Origin: Benzoatithermus flavus
GTDB taxonomy: Bacteria; Pseudomonadota; Alphaproteobacteria; Geminicoccales; Geminicoccaceae
Assembly (NCBI RefSeq): GCF_037908215.1
Contig: NZ_JBBLZC010000019.1
Span: forward strand, 1-64,000
Length of the DNA: 64,000 nucleotides
Reading direction: 5' to 3'
The first letter of the stretch is position 1; each line of letters begins with the position of its first letter. Under the pieces are notes generated by a model. That model searched no databases. It worked only from the letters and a program-made list of their open reading frames with translations, and was not told the DNA's origin. Made by a program: the position numbers and the translations under genes. Below, one piece after another: positions 25,258 through 33,810 of the stretch.

Positions 25258-25476
25258 CCTGTCGGCGGGGCTGCCGCAGTGTCCGGCCGGATCGAAAGCA
25301 TGTCTTCATGGGTCATGACCGGGCTCCGACCCGGTCATCCAGCTCCTTGCCTTCTGGATGGCCGGCTCGAAGGCCGGCCATGGCAGCCGACGATGCCGAT
25401 GCGCGGGAACCCGCTCCAGCACCGATCATCCGGCAGTCCGCGCAAGCGGCCGTGCCGCGGCGGAAGGTCTCTTCTC

Positions 25477-25541
25477 ATTCCATCCGGATCGGTCCAAAGG
25501 ATCGGTCGAGTCTTCCTTGTCGATTCCGATCCCGATGGAAT
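25477..25541. repeat. Long inverted repeat in hairpin-rich spacer
   Basis: ATTCCATCCGGATCGG (25477-25492) and CCGATCCCGATGGAAT (25526-25541) pair over 16 positions with one mismatch around a 33-base loop. Together with the next hairpin it fills the 619-base gap between flagellin and the AbrB-type gene. Function unknown; could be a REP-like element, a transcript end or a remnant. The rest of the gap (25258-25476, 25580-25791) has a smaller GGCCGGC/GCCGGCC hairpin near 25360 and nothing else I can name. Confidence 0.6.
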
Positions 25542-25549
25542 TCTTCTGG

Positions 25550-25579
25550 ATCGGCCGTATTCGGTCGGAACCGGCCGAT
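25550..25579. repeat. Second hairpin in the same spacer
   Basis: ATCGGCCG (25550-25557) and CGGCCGAT (25572-25579) form a perfect 8-bp stem around a 14-base loop, 8 bases after the longer inverted repeat. Confidence 0.6.
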
Positions 25580-25791
25580 GAGTTCCATTCTCGCCCATGT
25601 CGGCGCATGGTAGCGCTGGAGACGCTGAAGCGTACCGACAAGGCACCACGACCCGCGGCGCAGGTGGAGACCGGTTCCGCCGACTCGTCTGCCTACGGTT
25701 TTTCGCGGCCGGGGACAGGCCACTTGCCTTGCCGGTCGCACACGTCCATCTTTCGCAAAGTTAGAATTTCCGACAGTCTCTGGATGCTGCG

Positions 25792-26130
25792 ATGGCGCTC
25801 GTCACGGCGCAGGACAAGTTCCAGGTGACCATCCCCGTGGCCCTGCGCGAGCGCCTCGGCCTGCGGATCGGCGATCTGCTCGAGGCCAGCGTGGAGGGTG
25901 AGGGCATCGTGCTGCCGCCCGAGGCCATCGTCGAGCGCAGCGCCGTCGCGGCCGAGCTCGCGAGCTTCCTGGCCGGGAGCCCGACGGCACCCGAGGATGC
26001 CGGCAAGCCTGAGGAGCAGATCGTCGAGGAGGCCATCGCCGAGGTGAAGGCGGCACGTGCCGAGCGATCCCTCAGCTCGCGTCGTAGTCGACCACGACCT
26101 CCGGGCTCAACGGCCGGCTCTGGCAGGTGA
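25792..26130 (+). CDS. AbrB/SpoVT-domain DNA-binding protein (orphan antitoxin-like)
   Basis: A 112-residue protein whose first 45 residues form a swapped-hairpin AbrB domain: MALVTAQDKFQVTIPVALRE then RLGLRIGDLLEASVEGEGIV. The following helix (EEQIVEEAIAEVKAARAE) is usual, but the last 20 residues are basic and low-complexity and overlap the convergent paaE gene by 59 bases, suggesting loss of the original end. Most such proteins are antitoxins for a PIN or MazF toxin; none is adjacent. Ribosome site is weak. Confidence 0.7.
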   Translation: MALVTAQDKFQVTIPVALRERLGLRIGDLLEASVEGEGIVLPPEAIVERSAVAAELASFLAGSPTAPEDAGKPEEQIVEEAIAEVKAARAERSLSSRRSRPRPPGSTAGSGR

Positions 26131-27151
26131 GGACGAAACCGGCCTCGACCTCCCAGTCCTCGAGCGCGTAGTTCACCGCCATGTCGACCTTGCCCGCGAC
26201 CACCTTGGCGCGGCAGGTCGAGCACACGCCGGCCTTGCAGGAATAGGGCGCGTCGATGCCGGCGGCGCGGGCACCGTCCAGGATGCTGGTGCCGTCGAAC
26301 GGCAGATCGAAGGCGCCCTGCCTGCCCTCGAGGACCACCGTGACCCGGCTCGCACCCTCGCGCGCCGCGGCAGGGATGGTGCCCGCGAGCCTGGGGCGCG
26401 GCTCGTTGCCCTCGGGCGTGAAGTACTCGAAGTGGATCCTGCGCCGGTCGACCCCGAGCTCCTCCAGCGTGCGCGCCGCCTCGCCGATCATCGGCGCCGG
26501 GCCGCACAGGAACCAGGCGTCGACCGCAGCGGGCGGGGTCACGGCACGGCAGAAGGCGCGCACCTTCCGGGCGTCGATCCGGCCGTTCAGAAGATCGATG
26601 TCCTGCGGCTCGCGCGAGAGCACGTGGTAGATGCTGAGGCGGGTGAGGAAGCGGTTCTTCAGGTCCTCGAGCTCTTCCCTGAAGATGATCGAGCTCGTGG
26701 TGCGGCTGCCGTAGACGAGGACGAAGCGGCTCTTGGGCTCGGCCGTGAGCGCCGTCTTCAGGATCGAGAAGATCGGCGTGATGCCGCTGCCGGCGCAGAA
26801 CGCCACGTAGGTCCGCTCGGCGGAGGGATCGGGCGGCAGCGTGAACCGGCCGGCGGGCGGCATGACCGCGATCCGGCTGCCAGGTGCCAGCAGGCGGTTC
26901 GCGAAGGTGGAAAAGCGCCCTTCCGGCTGCTGCTTGACGCAGATCCGCAGCTCCTGGTCCTGTGCCGCCGAGCAGATCGAGTAGGTCCGCCGGATCTCCT
27001 CGCCATTGAGCTCGGTCTTGAGGATCAGGTGCTGGCCGGGCTGGTAGGCGAAGACGGGCTTGAGCTCGTCCGGCACGTCGAAGCGGATGGTGACGCACTC
27101 GTCGGTCTCGCGGCGGACCTCGGCGACCTCGAGCTCGTGGAAGCGGGCCAT
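26072..27151 (-). CDS. paaE: Phenylacetyl-CoA epoxidase reductase subunit PaaE
   Basis: A 359-residue reductase that passes electrons from NADPH to the di-iron PaaA. An N-terminal FAD domain (RRTYSICSAAQ near residue 55), NAD(P) domain (AFCAGSGITPIFSILKTAL near residue 115) and C-terminal plant-type [2Fe-2S] domain with SCKAGVCSTCRAK and a final VLTCQ cysteine are all present. The ATG at 27151 has GGGGGGAACG upstream. It is the last gene of the paaN operon, 26 bases after the thiolase, and is separated by 13 kb from the other epoxidase subunits paaABCD. Confidence 0.93.
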   Translation of the reverse strand: MARFHELEVAEVRRETDECVTIRFDVPDELKPVFAYQPGQHLILKTELNGEEIRRTYSICSAAQDQELRICVKQQPEGRFSTFANRLLAPGSRIAVMPPAGRFTLPPDPSAERTYVAFCAGSGITPIFSILKTALTAEPKSRFVLVYGSRTTSSIIFREELEDLKNRFLTRLSIYHVLSREPQDIDLLNGRIDARKVRAFCRAVTPPAAVDAWFLCGPAPMIGEAARTLEELGVDRRRIHFEYFTPEGNEPRPRLAGTIPAAAREGASRVTVVLEGRQGAFDLPFDGTSILDGARAAGIDAPYSCKAGVCSTCRAKVVAGKVDMAVNYALEDWEVEAGFVLTCQSRPLSPEVVVDYDAS

Positions 27152-27177
27152 TCGTCGTTCCCCCCCTGTCGTTCCGT

Positions 27178-28383
27178 TCAGACCCGTTCGATCAGCATGG
27201 CGATGCCCTGGCCCACGCCGATACACATGGTGGCGATCGCGGTGCGGCGGTCCAGGGTCTCGAGCGCGTTGACGGCGGTCATGGCGAGCCGTGCGCCCGA
27301 CATGCCCAAAGGATGGCCGAGCGCTATCGCACCGCCGTGCGGATTCACGTGCGGCGCGTCGTCGGGCAGGCCCAGCCGGCGCAAGGTCGCCAGGGCCTGG
27401 CTCGCGAACGCCTCGTTGAGCTCGACGACGTCGATCCTGGCCAGACGTCGGCCGGTGCGCTCCAGGAGCTTCTCGGTCGCCGGTGCCGGGCCGATGCCCA
27501 TGATCCGGGGCGGCACGCCGGCCGTGGCCATGGCAACGATGCGCGCACGTGGCGTGAGGCCGTGCTTTCTGGCCGCGGCCTCGGAGGCGACGATGAGCGC
27601 CGCCGCACCGTCGTTGACGCCGGACGCGTTGCCGGCCGTGACGGTGCCGGGGTTGCGGAACGGCGTCTTCAGCCGGGCCAGATCCTCGAGCGTGGTCTCG
27701 GGCCGCGGGTGCTCGTCGTGCTCGACCCGGACCGTACCCTTCCTGCCCGCCGGCACGTCGACGGGGGCGATCTCGCGCGCGAAGAAGCCCTGTTCCCTGG
27801 CGGCCGCGGCGCGCTGCTGGCTGCGCAGCGCGAAGGCGTCCTGGTCGGCGCGGCTGATACCGAACTCCTCGGCGACGTTCTCGGCCGTCTCCGGCATGGA
27901 ATCGACGCCGTGGAGCTGGCGCATGAGCGGGTTGACGAAGCGCCAGCCGATGGTGGTGTCGAAGATCTCGGCCGTACGCTGGAAGGGGGCTTCCGCCTTG
28001 CCCATGACGAAAGGCGCACGGCTCATGCTCTCGACTCCGCCCGCGATCACGAGCTCGGCCTCGCCCGCCTTGATGGCACGCGCAGCGATGCCGATCGCAT
28101 CGAGCCCCGAGCCGCACAGGCGGTTGACGGTGGTTCCGGGCACGCTCACCGGCAGGCCGGCGAGCAGGCCCGCCATACGGGCGACGTTGCGGTTGTCCTC
28201 GCCCGCCTGGTTGGCGCAGCCCAGGACGATCTCGTCGACCGCCTCCCAGTCGAGGCCGGGGTGGCGGTCCATCAGCACCCTGAGGGGGTGCGCGGCGAGG
28301 TCGTCGGTGCGCACGGTTGCGAGGGCACCGCCGTAGCGGCCGATCGGCGTGCGGACGAAGTCGCAGATGTAAGCGTCGGTCAT
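27178..28383 (-). CDS. paaJ: 3-oxoadipyl-CoA thiolase (PaaJ/PcaF type)
   Basis: A 401-residue thiolase that splits 3-oxoadipyl-CoA to acetyl-CoA and succinyl-CoA, the last step of both phenylacetate and beta-ketoadipate routes. The nucleophilic Cys is in TVNRLCGSGLDAIG (about residue 90), the catalytic His in NPHGGAIALGHPLGMSGAR and the second Cys in MCIGVGQGIAM. The ATG at 28383 overlaps the stop of the hydratase/dehydrogenase gene by 4 bases and has AAAGGAAT upstream. Could equally be named pcaF; it lies inside the paa operon. Confidence 0.92.
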   Translation of the reverse strand: MTDAYICDFVRTPIGRYGGALATVRTDDLAAHPLRVLMDRHPGLDWEAVDEIVLGCANQAGEDNRNVARMAGLLAGLPVSVPGTTVNRLCGSGLDAIGIAARAIKAGEAELVIAGGVESMSRAPFVMGKAEAPFQRTAEIFDTTIGWRFVNPLMRQLHGVDSMPETAENVAEEFGISRADQDAFALRSQQRAAAAREQGFFAREIAPVDVPAGRKGTVRVEHDEHPRPETTLEDLARLKTPFRNPGTVTAGNASGVNDGAAALIVASEAAARKHGLTPRARIVAMATAGVPPRIMGIGPAPATEKLLERTGRRLARIDVVELNEAFASQALATLRRLGLPDDAPHVNPHGGAIALGHPLGMSGARLAMTAVNALETLDRRTAIATMCIGVGQGIAMLIERV

Positions 28384-30470
28384 GCGGATTCCTTTCCGGC
28401 CCATGCGCCGAAGGTCGAGCCGCGGCGGGCGAGCTCGACCAGGAGCGGCGCCGGCTCGCTGCCGACACCGCCCACCGCCGCCATGGCCACGACGTCGGCG
28501 AGCACCCGGTCGAGTCCGATGGTGTCGGCCTCGAACAGGGGTCCGCCGCGCCAGGATGGAAAGCCGTAGCCATGGACCAACACGACATCGATGTCGGAGG
28601 GCCTAAGCGCGATTCCCTCGGCCAGGACTCTCGCCGCCTCGTTGACCATGGCGGCGCGGGCGTGGGCCTGGATCGCCTCGGCGGTGAAGCTCTGCTGTGG
28701 TGTGCCGCGCCGGGTTCGTTCGGCCGCGATCACCTCGAGCACGGCGGGATCGGGCTCCGCCCTACCGTCCGTGTAGCGATACCAGCCGGCTCCGGTCTTC
28801 CGCCCGAGTCGGCCCAGCTCGCACAGGATATCGGGGATGCGGACATAGCGCTCGCCGGCCGGCCGGGTGGCGGCGCGACGCTTGCGCTGGGCGAGAGCGA
28901 TGTCGAGGCCGGAGAGGTCGAACACGGCGAACGGCCCCATCGGGAAGCCGTAGGCCGTCATCGCCGCGTCGATCGTATAAGGATCGGCGCCGTCCTCGAG
29001 GAGATATTCGAGCTGACGGCGATAGAACGCCCAGATCCGGTTGCCGATGAAGCCGTCGCCGTTGCCGGCCACCACCGCGATCTTGCCGAGCTTCCTGGCG
29101 ACGGCGAGGCCGGTCGCCAGCACCTCGGGCGCCACCTTGTCGGTGCGCACGACCTCAAGGAGCCGCATCACGTTGGCGGGGGCGAAGAAATGGAGGCCAA
29201 GGAAGTCGCGCGGGCGGCTGCTGGCACGGGCGAGTGCAGCGACGTCGAGATAGGAGGTGTTGGTCGCGATGACGGCACCCGGGCGCAGAATGCGCCCCAG
29301 GTGGGCGAACAGGGCGCTCTTGACCGCCATGTCCTCGAACACCGCCTCGACCACGAGATCGGCTGCGGCCAGGGCTTCGGGTTCGCTCGTACCTTCCAAC
29401 CGGGCGAGCCGTGCCGCCGCCTCGGCCTGTCCGAGCCGGCCCCGCTTCACGAGCCCTTGGTAGGCCTCCTCGATCCGGGCCCGTCCGCGTGCCAGCGCTT
29501 CCGCCGAGGTCTCGACGATCGTCACCGGATAGCCGGCATCGAGGAAGGCGATCGCGATGCCCGTGCCCATGGTGCCGGCACCGATCACGCCCACGTGCCG
29601 GATCTCGCGCGGAACGACGGCCTCGAGCCCCGGCACCTTCGCGGCCTCGCGCTCGGCGAAGAAGAGATGGCGCAGCGCCTTGGCCTGGGCGGATTCGCGT
29701 AAACGCAGGAAGGTGGCGCGCTCGCAGGCGAGCCCTTCCGCGAGCGGCAGGGTCGCCGCGGCCAGGACCGACTCGGCCGCCTGCACGGGCGCTTCCAGGC
29801 CGCGGGCGCGGCGGCGGATGCCGGCGGCGAGCTTCGCGACCGCGGTTTGGTCGAACGGCGGCACCGGCCGCTCGGCGGCACGCGGCGGGATCGCGCCAGC
29901 CGCGAGCCGCTCGCGCAGGAAGGCGATGGCGCCCTCGCGCAGATCGCCTTCGATCAGGGCGTCGACGAGGTCCAGCTCTCTCGCCTCGGCGGCCTCGATC
30001 TGTCGGCCGGAGGCGACGAGGTCGAGCGCTCGCTCCAGGCCCACGATCCGCGGCAGGAGCTGGGTGCCGCCGGCACCGGGGATCAGGCCGAGCTTGACCT
30101 CGGGCAGGCCGAGCCGCGCATCCGGTGCCGCCACGCGCCAGTGACAGCCCAGCGCCACCTCGAGCCCGCCGCCGAGCGCCGTGCCGTGGATCGCGGCGAG
30201 CCAGGGCTTGGGGCTCGAGGCTATCGCCTGCACGACCGTGGGCAGGTCCGGGCCGGGCAGCTCCTTGCCGAACTCGCGCACGTCGGCGCCGGCCATGAAG
30301 GTGCGGCCGGCGCAGAGCAGGACGGCGCCCTCGATCCGCCCGTTGCCTTCGATCGTCCGCACCGCTTCGAGCAGGCCGGTGCGCACCGCCGCCGAGAGCG
30401 CGTTCACCGGCGGGTTGTCCACGCGGACGATGGCGATGTCGCCGTCCTGCTCCAGGCTCACTGCCGTCAT
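28380..30470 (-). CDS. Fused enoyl-CoA hydratase / 3-hydroxyacyl-CoA dehydrogenase
   Basis: A 696-residue bifunctional beta-oxidation protein. The N-terminal crotonase domain shows HGTALGGGLEVALGCHWRVA and GLPEVKLGLIPGAGGTQLLP with the two catalytic Glu residues; the NAD-binding domain begins HVGVIGAGTMGTGIAIA near residue 285, followed by GLHFFAPANVMRLLEVV. In the paa operon it likely does the work of separate PaaF (2,3-dehydroadipyl-CoA hydratase) and PaaH (3-hydroxyadipyl-CoA dehydrogenase). The ATG at 30470 has GGGAG upstream; an ATG at 30500 overlapping the livF stop would add 10 residues. Confidence 0.9.
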   Translation of the reverse strand: MTAVSLEQDGDIAIVRVDNPPVNALSAAVRTGLLEAVRTIEGNGRIEGAVLLCAGRTFMAGADVREFGKELPGPDLPTVVQAIASSPKPWLAAIHGTALGGGLEVALGCHWRVAAPDARLGLPEVKLGLIPGAGGTQLLPRIVGLERALDLVASGRQIEAAEARELDLVDALIEGDLREGAIAFLRERLAAGAIPPRAAERPVPPFDQTAVAKLAAGIRRRARGLEAPVQAAESVLAAATLPLAEGLACERATFLRLRESAQAKALRHLFFAEREAAKVPGLEAVVPREIRHVGVIGAGTMGTGIAIAFLDAGYPVTIVETSAEALARGRARIEEAYQGLVKRGRLGQAEAAARLARLEGTSEPEALAAADLVVEAVFEDMAVKSALFAHLGRILRPGAVIATNTSYLDVAALARASSRPRDFLGLHFFAPANVMRLLEVVRTDKVAPEVLATGLAVARKLGKIAVVAGNGDGFIGNRIWAFYRRQLEYLLEDGADPYTIDAAMTAYGFPMGPFAVFDLSGLDIALAQRKRRAATRPAGERYVRIPDILCELGRLGRKTGAGWYRYTDGRAEPDPAVLEVIAAERTRRGTPQQSFTAEAIQAHARAAMVNEAARVLAEGIALRPSDIDVVLVHGYGFPSWRGGPLFEADTIGLDRVLADVVAMAAVGGVGSEPAPLLVELARRGSTFGAWAGKESA

Positions 30471-30496
30471 GGGGCTCCCGTCCCGAAAGTCGCCGC

Positions 30497-31216
30497 TCAT
30501 AAGCCCAGATAGGCCTCGCGCACCCGATCGTCCGCGAGGAGGTCCGCAGCCTGTCCCTCGAAGGCGATCCTGCCGGTCTCGATGACGTAGCCGCGGTCCG
30601 CGATGGCGAGTGCCGCCGCCGCGTTCTGCTCGACCAGGAAGACCGTCACACCGTCCTGCTTCAGGCTCTCGATGGCCGCGAAGATCTGGTCGACCATGAT
30701 CGGGGCGAGGCCCATCGAGGGCTCGTCGAGAAGAAGAAGGCGCGGCCGGCTCATCAGCGCGCGGCCGATCGCGAGCATCTGCTGCTGGCCACCGGAAAGA
30801 GCACCGCCCGGCGTGGCCCGGCGCTCCTTGAGTACCGGGAACATGGCGTAGACGCGCTCCATGTCGGCGACGATGCCGTCGTCCTTCCGCAGATAAGCGC
30901 CGAGGCGGAGATTGTCGGCGATCGAGAGCGCGCCGAAGACCTGCCGCCCTTCCGGCACCTGGGCGATGCCGCGTGCGACGCGCTCGTGCGGCGGGACGAA
31001 AGTGATGTCGTCGTCGTCGAGCCGGACGGTCCCGCCGGTCACGGGCTGAACACCCGAGATGGCGCGCAAGAGCGTGGTCTTGCCGGCCCCGTTGCCGCCG
31101 ACGAGGCAGACGATCTCGCCCCGGCGCACCTCGAGCGACACGCCTTTCAGCGCCTGGATGCGGCCATAGGCACTGGTCAGGTTCTCCACCCGCAGCAGGG
31201 GCTCAGGCGACGGCAC
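30497..31216 (-). CDS. Branched-chain-type ABC transporter ATP-binding protein LivF
   Basis: A 239-residue LivF-type ATPase: Walker A GGNGAGKTT, signature ALSGGQQQMLAIGRAL, Walker B LLLLDEPSMGLAP, and LVEQNAAAALAIADRGYV near the end. The GTG at 31216 is chosen because AAGGAGG lies 6 bases upstream, giving a start VPSPEPLLRVENL; a GTG at 31234 is the longer option. It overlaps the livG stop by 14 bases. Part of the transporter embedded in the paa operon; phenylacetate or a related acid is the inferred substrate. Confidence 0.88.
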   Translation of the reverse strand: MPSPEPLLRVENLTSAYGRIQALKGVSLEVRRGEIVCLVGGNGAGKTTLLRAISGVQPVTGGTVRLDDDDITFVPPHERVARGIAQVPEGRQVFGALSIADNLRLGAYLRKDDGIVADMERVYAMFPVLKERRATPGGALSGGQQQMLAIGRALMSRPRLLLLDEPSMGLAPIMVDQIFAAIESLKQDGVTVFLVEQNAAAALAIADRGYVIETGRIAFEGQAADLLADDRVREAYLGL

Positions 31217-31991
31217 GGGCGGCCTCCTTCGCACCGTGATGGCCGAGATAGGCCTCGATCACGGCGGGATTCAGGCGGATCTCGGCCGGGGCACCCTCGG
31301 CGAGCGTGCGGCCGTGGTTCAGGACGTGGATCCGGTGCGAGAGCCGCATGACGAGGCGCATGTCGTGCTCGACCAGGACGACCGTGACGCCGCGGCGCGC
31401 GATCTCGCGGATCAGGGCCTCGATCTCGCCGGTCTCGGCCGGGTTGCAGCCCGCGGCCGGCTCGTCGAGGAGCAGGATGCGGGGTTCGCTTGCGAGCGCA
31501 CGGGCGATCTCGAGCCGCTTCGCCGCCCCATAAGGCAGCGCGTTCGCCGGCTGATCGGCGAGCCGGTCGAGCCCGACGAAGGCGAGGAGGTCGCGCGCCC
31601 GGGCGCGGCTCTCCCGTTCCTCGTGCTCGACGGCGCGGCGCAGGAAGAGATGACGCAGGATCCCGCGGGATTCGCGCAGATGCCGGCCGACCATGACGTT
31701 CTCGAGCGCCGTCATCCGGCCGAAGAGCTGCAGGTTCTGGAAGGTGCGCGAGAGGCCCTTTTCGGCCAGAAGGTGCGGCTCGATCCCGGTGACGTCCTGG
31801 CCCAGAAGGCGAACCCTGCCCTCCCCCGGCCGGTAGAGACCGGAGACGATGTTGAAGAGCGTGGTCTTGCCGGCACCGTTCGGGCCGATGACGGCGAAGA
31901 TCTCGCCCTCCGCGACCTCGAAACCGACGCGATCGAGTGCGCGCAGGCCGCCGAACGCGATGCCGATGTTTTCGACCTCGAGGATGCTCAT
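31203..31991 (-). CDS. Branched-chain-type ABC transporter ATP-binding protein LivG
   Basis: A 262-residue LivG-type ATPase with Walker A GPNGAGKTT, the LivG-type signature ALPYGAAKRLEIARALA (LPYG in place of LSGG, as usual in LivG), and Walker B ILLLDEPAAGCNPAET. Its ATG overlaps the livM stop (ATGA). Works as a heterodimer with LivF under the LivHM membrane pair. Confidence 0.9.
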   Translation of the reverse strand: MSILEVENIGIAFGGLRALDRVGFEVAEGEIFAVIGPNGAGKTTLFNIVSGLYRPGEGRVRLLGQDVTGIEPHLLAEKGLSRTFQNLQLFGRMTALENVMVGRHLRESRGILRHLFLRRAVEHEERESRARARDLLAFVGLDRLADQPANALPYGAAKRLEIARALASEPRILLLDEPAAGCNPAETGEIEALIREIARRGVTVVLVEHDMRLVMRLSHRIHVLNHGRTLAEGAPAEIRLNPAVIEAYLGHHGAKEAARAVA

Positions 31992-32929
31992 GCCGCCCTC
32001 CAGCCGAGCCGTGCGGCGATGGAAGGCACGATCCCGGCGCGCAGGAAGATCATCGCCAGCATCATGACGAGCCCCAGCACGAGCTGCTCGTACTCGTGGA
32101 ACAGGGTGAGGAGCTGCGGCAGCAAGACCAACACCGCCGCACCCAGCACGGAACCCAGAAGCGAGCCCAGGCCGCCCAGGACCGCCATGGCGACGAGCTC
32201 GATCGAATGGAGGAAGCCCGCCATGTCCGGCGTGACGAGGCCGTTGACCCAGGCGAGAAGGCCGCCGCCGACGGCGGCATAGACCGCCGAGATCACGAAG
32301 GCGGCGAGCTTGGCCTGTGGCGCATCGATCCCGGCGACACGGGCGGCGATCTCGGAATCGTGGATCGCGCGCAAGGCCCGGCCCGTGGGGCTCTCGATCA
32401 GGTGAATCGCGAGCAGCATGCCCAGAAGGAGGGTGCCGCCGCTGATCCAGTACCAGGTCATAGGCGAGCGCAGGCGCACACCCATGAGCTCGAGCCGCGG
32501 CACCGTCATGCCGTCGGGTCCGCCGGTCCAGACCATCTCGTTCTGCAGGACCATGGCGACCAGGATGCCGAAGCCGAGCGTGGCGACCGCGAGATAGTAG
32601 CCCTTGAGGCGGAGGATCGGCCGGCCGACCACGAAGGCGAGCAGACCCGCGGCGGCGACACCCAGAAGGAAGGCCAGGAGCGGCGGCACGCCCAGATGCG
32701 CCGGCAGGATCGCCACCGCATAGGCGCCGATGCCGAAGAACCCGGCGTGACCCAGGCTCACCTGCCCGGCATAGCCCATGAGGAGGTTGAGACCCATGAC
32801 CACGAGGGCCGAGATCCAGACCAGGGTCGCGATCCGGACGTGGTAGTTGGACGGCAGAGCCAAGGGCAGGCTCGCCACGAGCACGAGGAGCAGGAGGAGC
32901 ACGCCGTAGCGGCGCAGGAGAGCCGGCAT
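31988..32929 (-). CDS. Branched-chain-type ABC transporter permease LivM
   Basis: A 313-residue membrane protein with 8-9 hydrophobic segments. GLNLLMGYAGQVSLGHAGFF GIGAYA near residue 47 and GRALRAIHDSEIAARVAGID near residue 185 are the conserved LivM motifs (the second is the EAA-like coupling loop). Its start codon forms TGATG with the livH stop (a GTG 3 bases earlier is also possible). Confidence 0.9.
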   Translation of the reverse strand: MPALLRRYGVLLLLLVLVASLPLALPSNYHVRIATLVWISALVVMGLNLLMGYAGQVSLGHAGFFGIGAYAVAILPAHLGVPPLLAFLLGVAAAGLLAFVVGRPILRLKGYYLAVATLGFGILVAMVLQNEMVWTGGPDGMTVPRLELMGVRLRSPMTWYWISGGTLLLGMLLAIHLIESPTGRALRAIHDSEIAARVAGIDAPQAKLAAFVISAVYAAVGGGLLAWVNGLVTPDMAGFLHSIELVAMAVLGGLGSLLGSVLGAAVLVLLPQLLTLFHEYEQLVLGLVMMLAMIFLRAGIVPSIAARLGWRAA

Positions 32930-33801
32930 CACACGCGCTCCCGCACGGCCTCGCCGAACAGGCCGTTGGGCATGGCGAAGAGGACGGCGAGAATCACGAC
33001 GAACGCGACCGCGTCCTTGTAGGTCGAGGAGAGATAGCCGGCACCTAAGGCCTCGAGAAGGCCGAGGAGCAGGCCGCCCGCGACCGCTCCCACCGGCGAG
33101 CCCATCCCGCCCAGCATGGCGGCGGCGAAGCCCTTGAGGGCCAGCATGGTGCCGATGTCGTAGCTCGTGAAGGTGATGGGGGCGGCGAGGATGCCGGCCA
33201 CGGCTCCGATCGCGGCCGAGAGCGCGAAGGAAAGGCCGACGATGCGGCCGGTGTCGATCCCGACGAGGCGTGCCGCCAGCCGGTTGCCGGCGGTGGCGAT
33301 CACGGCCTTGCCGACGAGGGTGCGGTTGATGAACGCCCAGAGCAGGACGACGAGTGCTGCCGTCCCACCCAGGATCCAGAAGCTCTGCGGCAGGATGGTG
33401 GCGCCCAGAACGGTGACGGGCGCATCACCCGAGAAGGCGGGGAGCTGATGGAGCTGCTTGTCGAACACGACCTGGGCGGCACCCCGCAGGAAGATCGAGG
33501 CGCCGATGGTGATGATGACGAGCGTCACCGCGCCTGCACCCCGCGCCGGCTCGATGGCGAGCCGGTGCAGGAGGAGCCCGACCGCGATCGTGGCCAGCAC
33601 CGCGAGCACGGCCGCCGCCGGAATCGGCAGGCCGAGCTGGACGAGAAACACGGTGGTCATTCCGCCCAGCATCACGAACTCGCCTTGCGCGAAGTTCACG
33701 ACATCGGAAGCGCGGTAGACGAGGGTGAAACCCAGCGCCACGAGCGCATAGATCGCACCCACGGTGAGGCCGGAGAACAGGAACTGCAGGAGCTCGCTCA
33801 T
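32929..33801 (-). CDS. Branched-chain-type ABC transporter permease LivH
   Basis: A 290-residue membrane protein. VGAIYALVALGFTLVYRASD and VNFAQGEFVMLGGM near the N-terminus and the later IATAGNRLAARLVGIDTGRI loop are typical of LivH. GGCGGAGAG precedes the ATG. It follows the binding protein by 9 bases. Together with LivM it forms the channel of the importer. Confidence 0.9.
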   Translation of the reverse strand: MSELLQFLFSGLTVGAIYALVALGFTLVYRASDVVNFAQGEFVMLGGMTTVFLVQLGLPIPAAAVLAVLATIAVGLLLHRLAIEPARGAGAVTLVIITIGASIFLRGAAQVVFDKQLHQLPAFSGDAPVTVLGATILPQSFWILGGTAALVVLLWAFINRTLVGKAVIATAGNRLAARLVGIDTGRIVGLSFALSAAIGAVAGILAAPITFTSYDIGTMLALKGFAAAMLGGMGSPVGAVAGGLLLGLLEALGAGYLSSTYKDAVAFVVILAVLFAMPNGLFGEAVRERV

Positions 33802-33810
33802 CTCTCCGCC

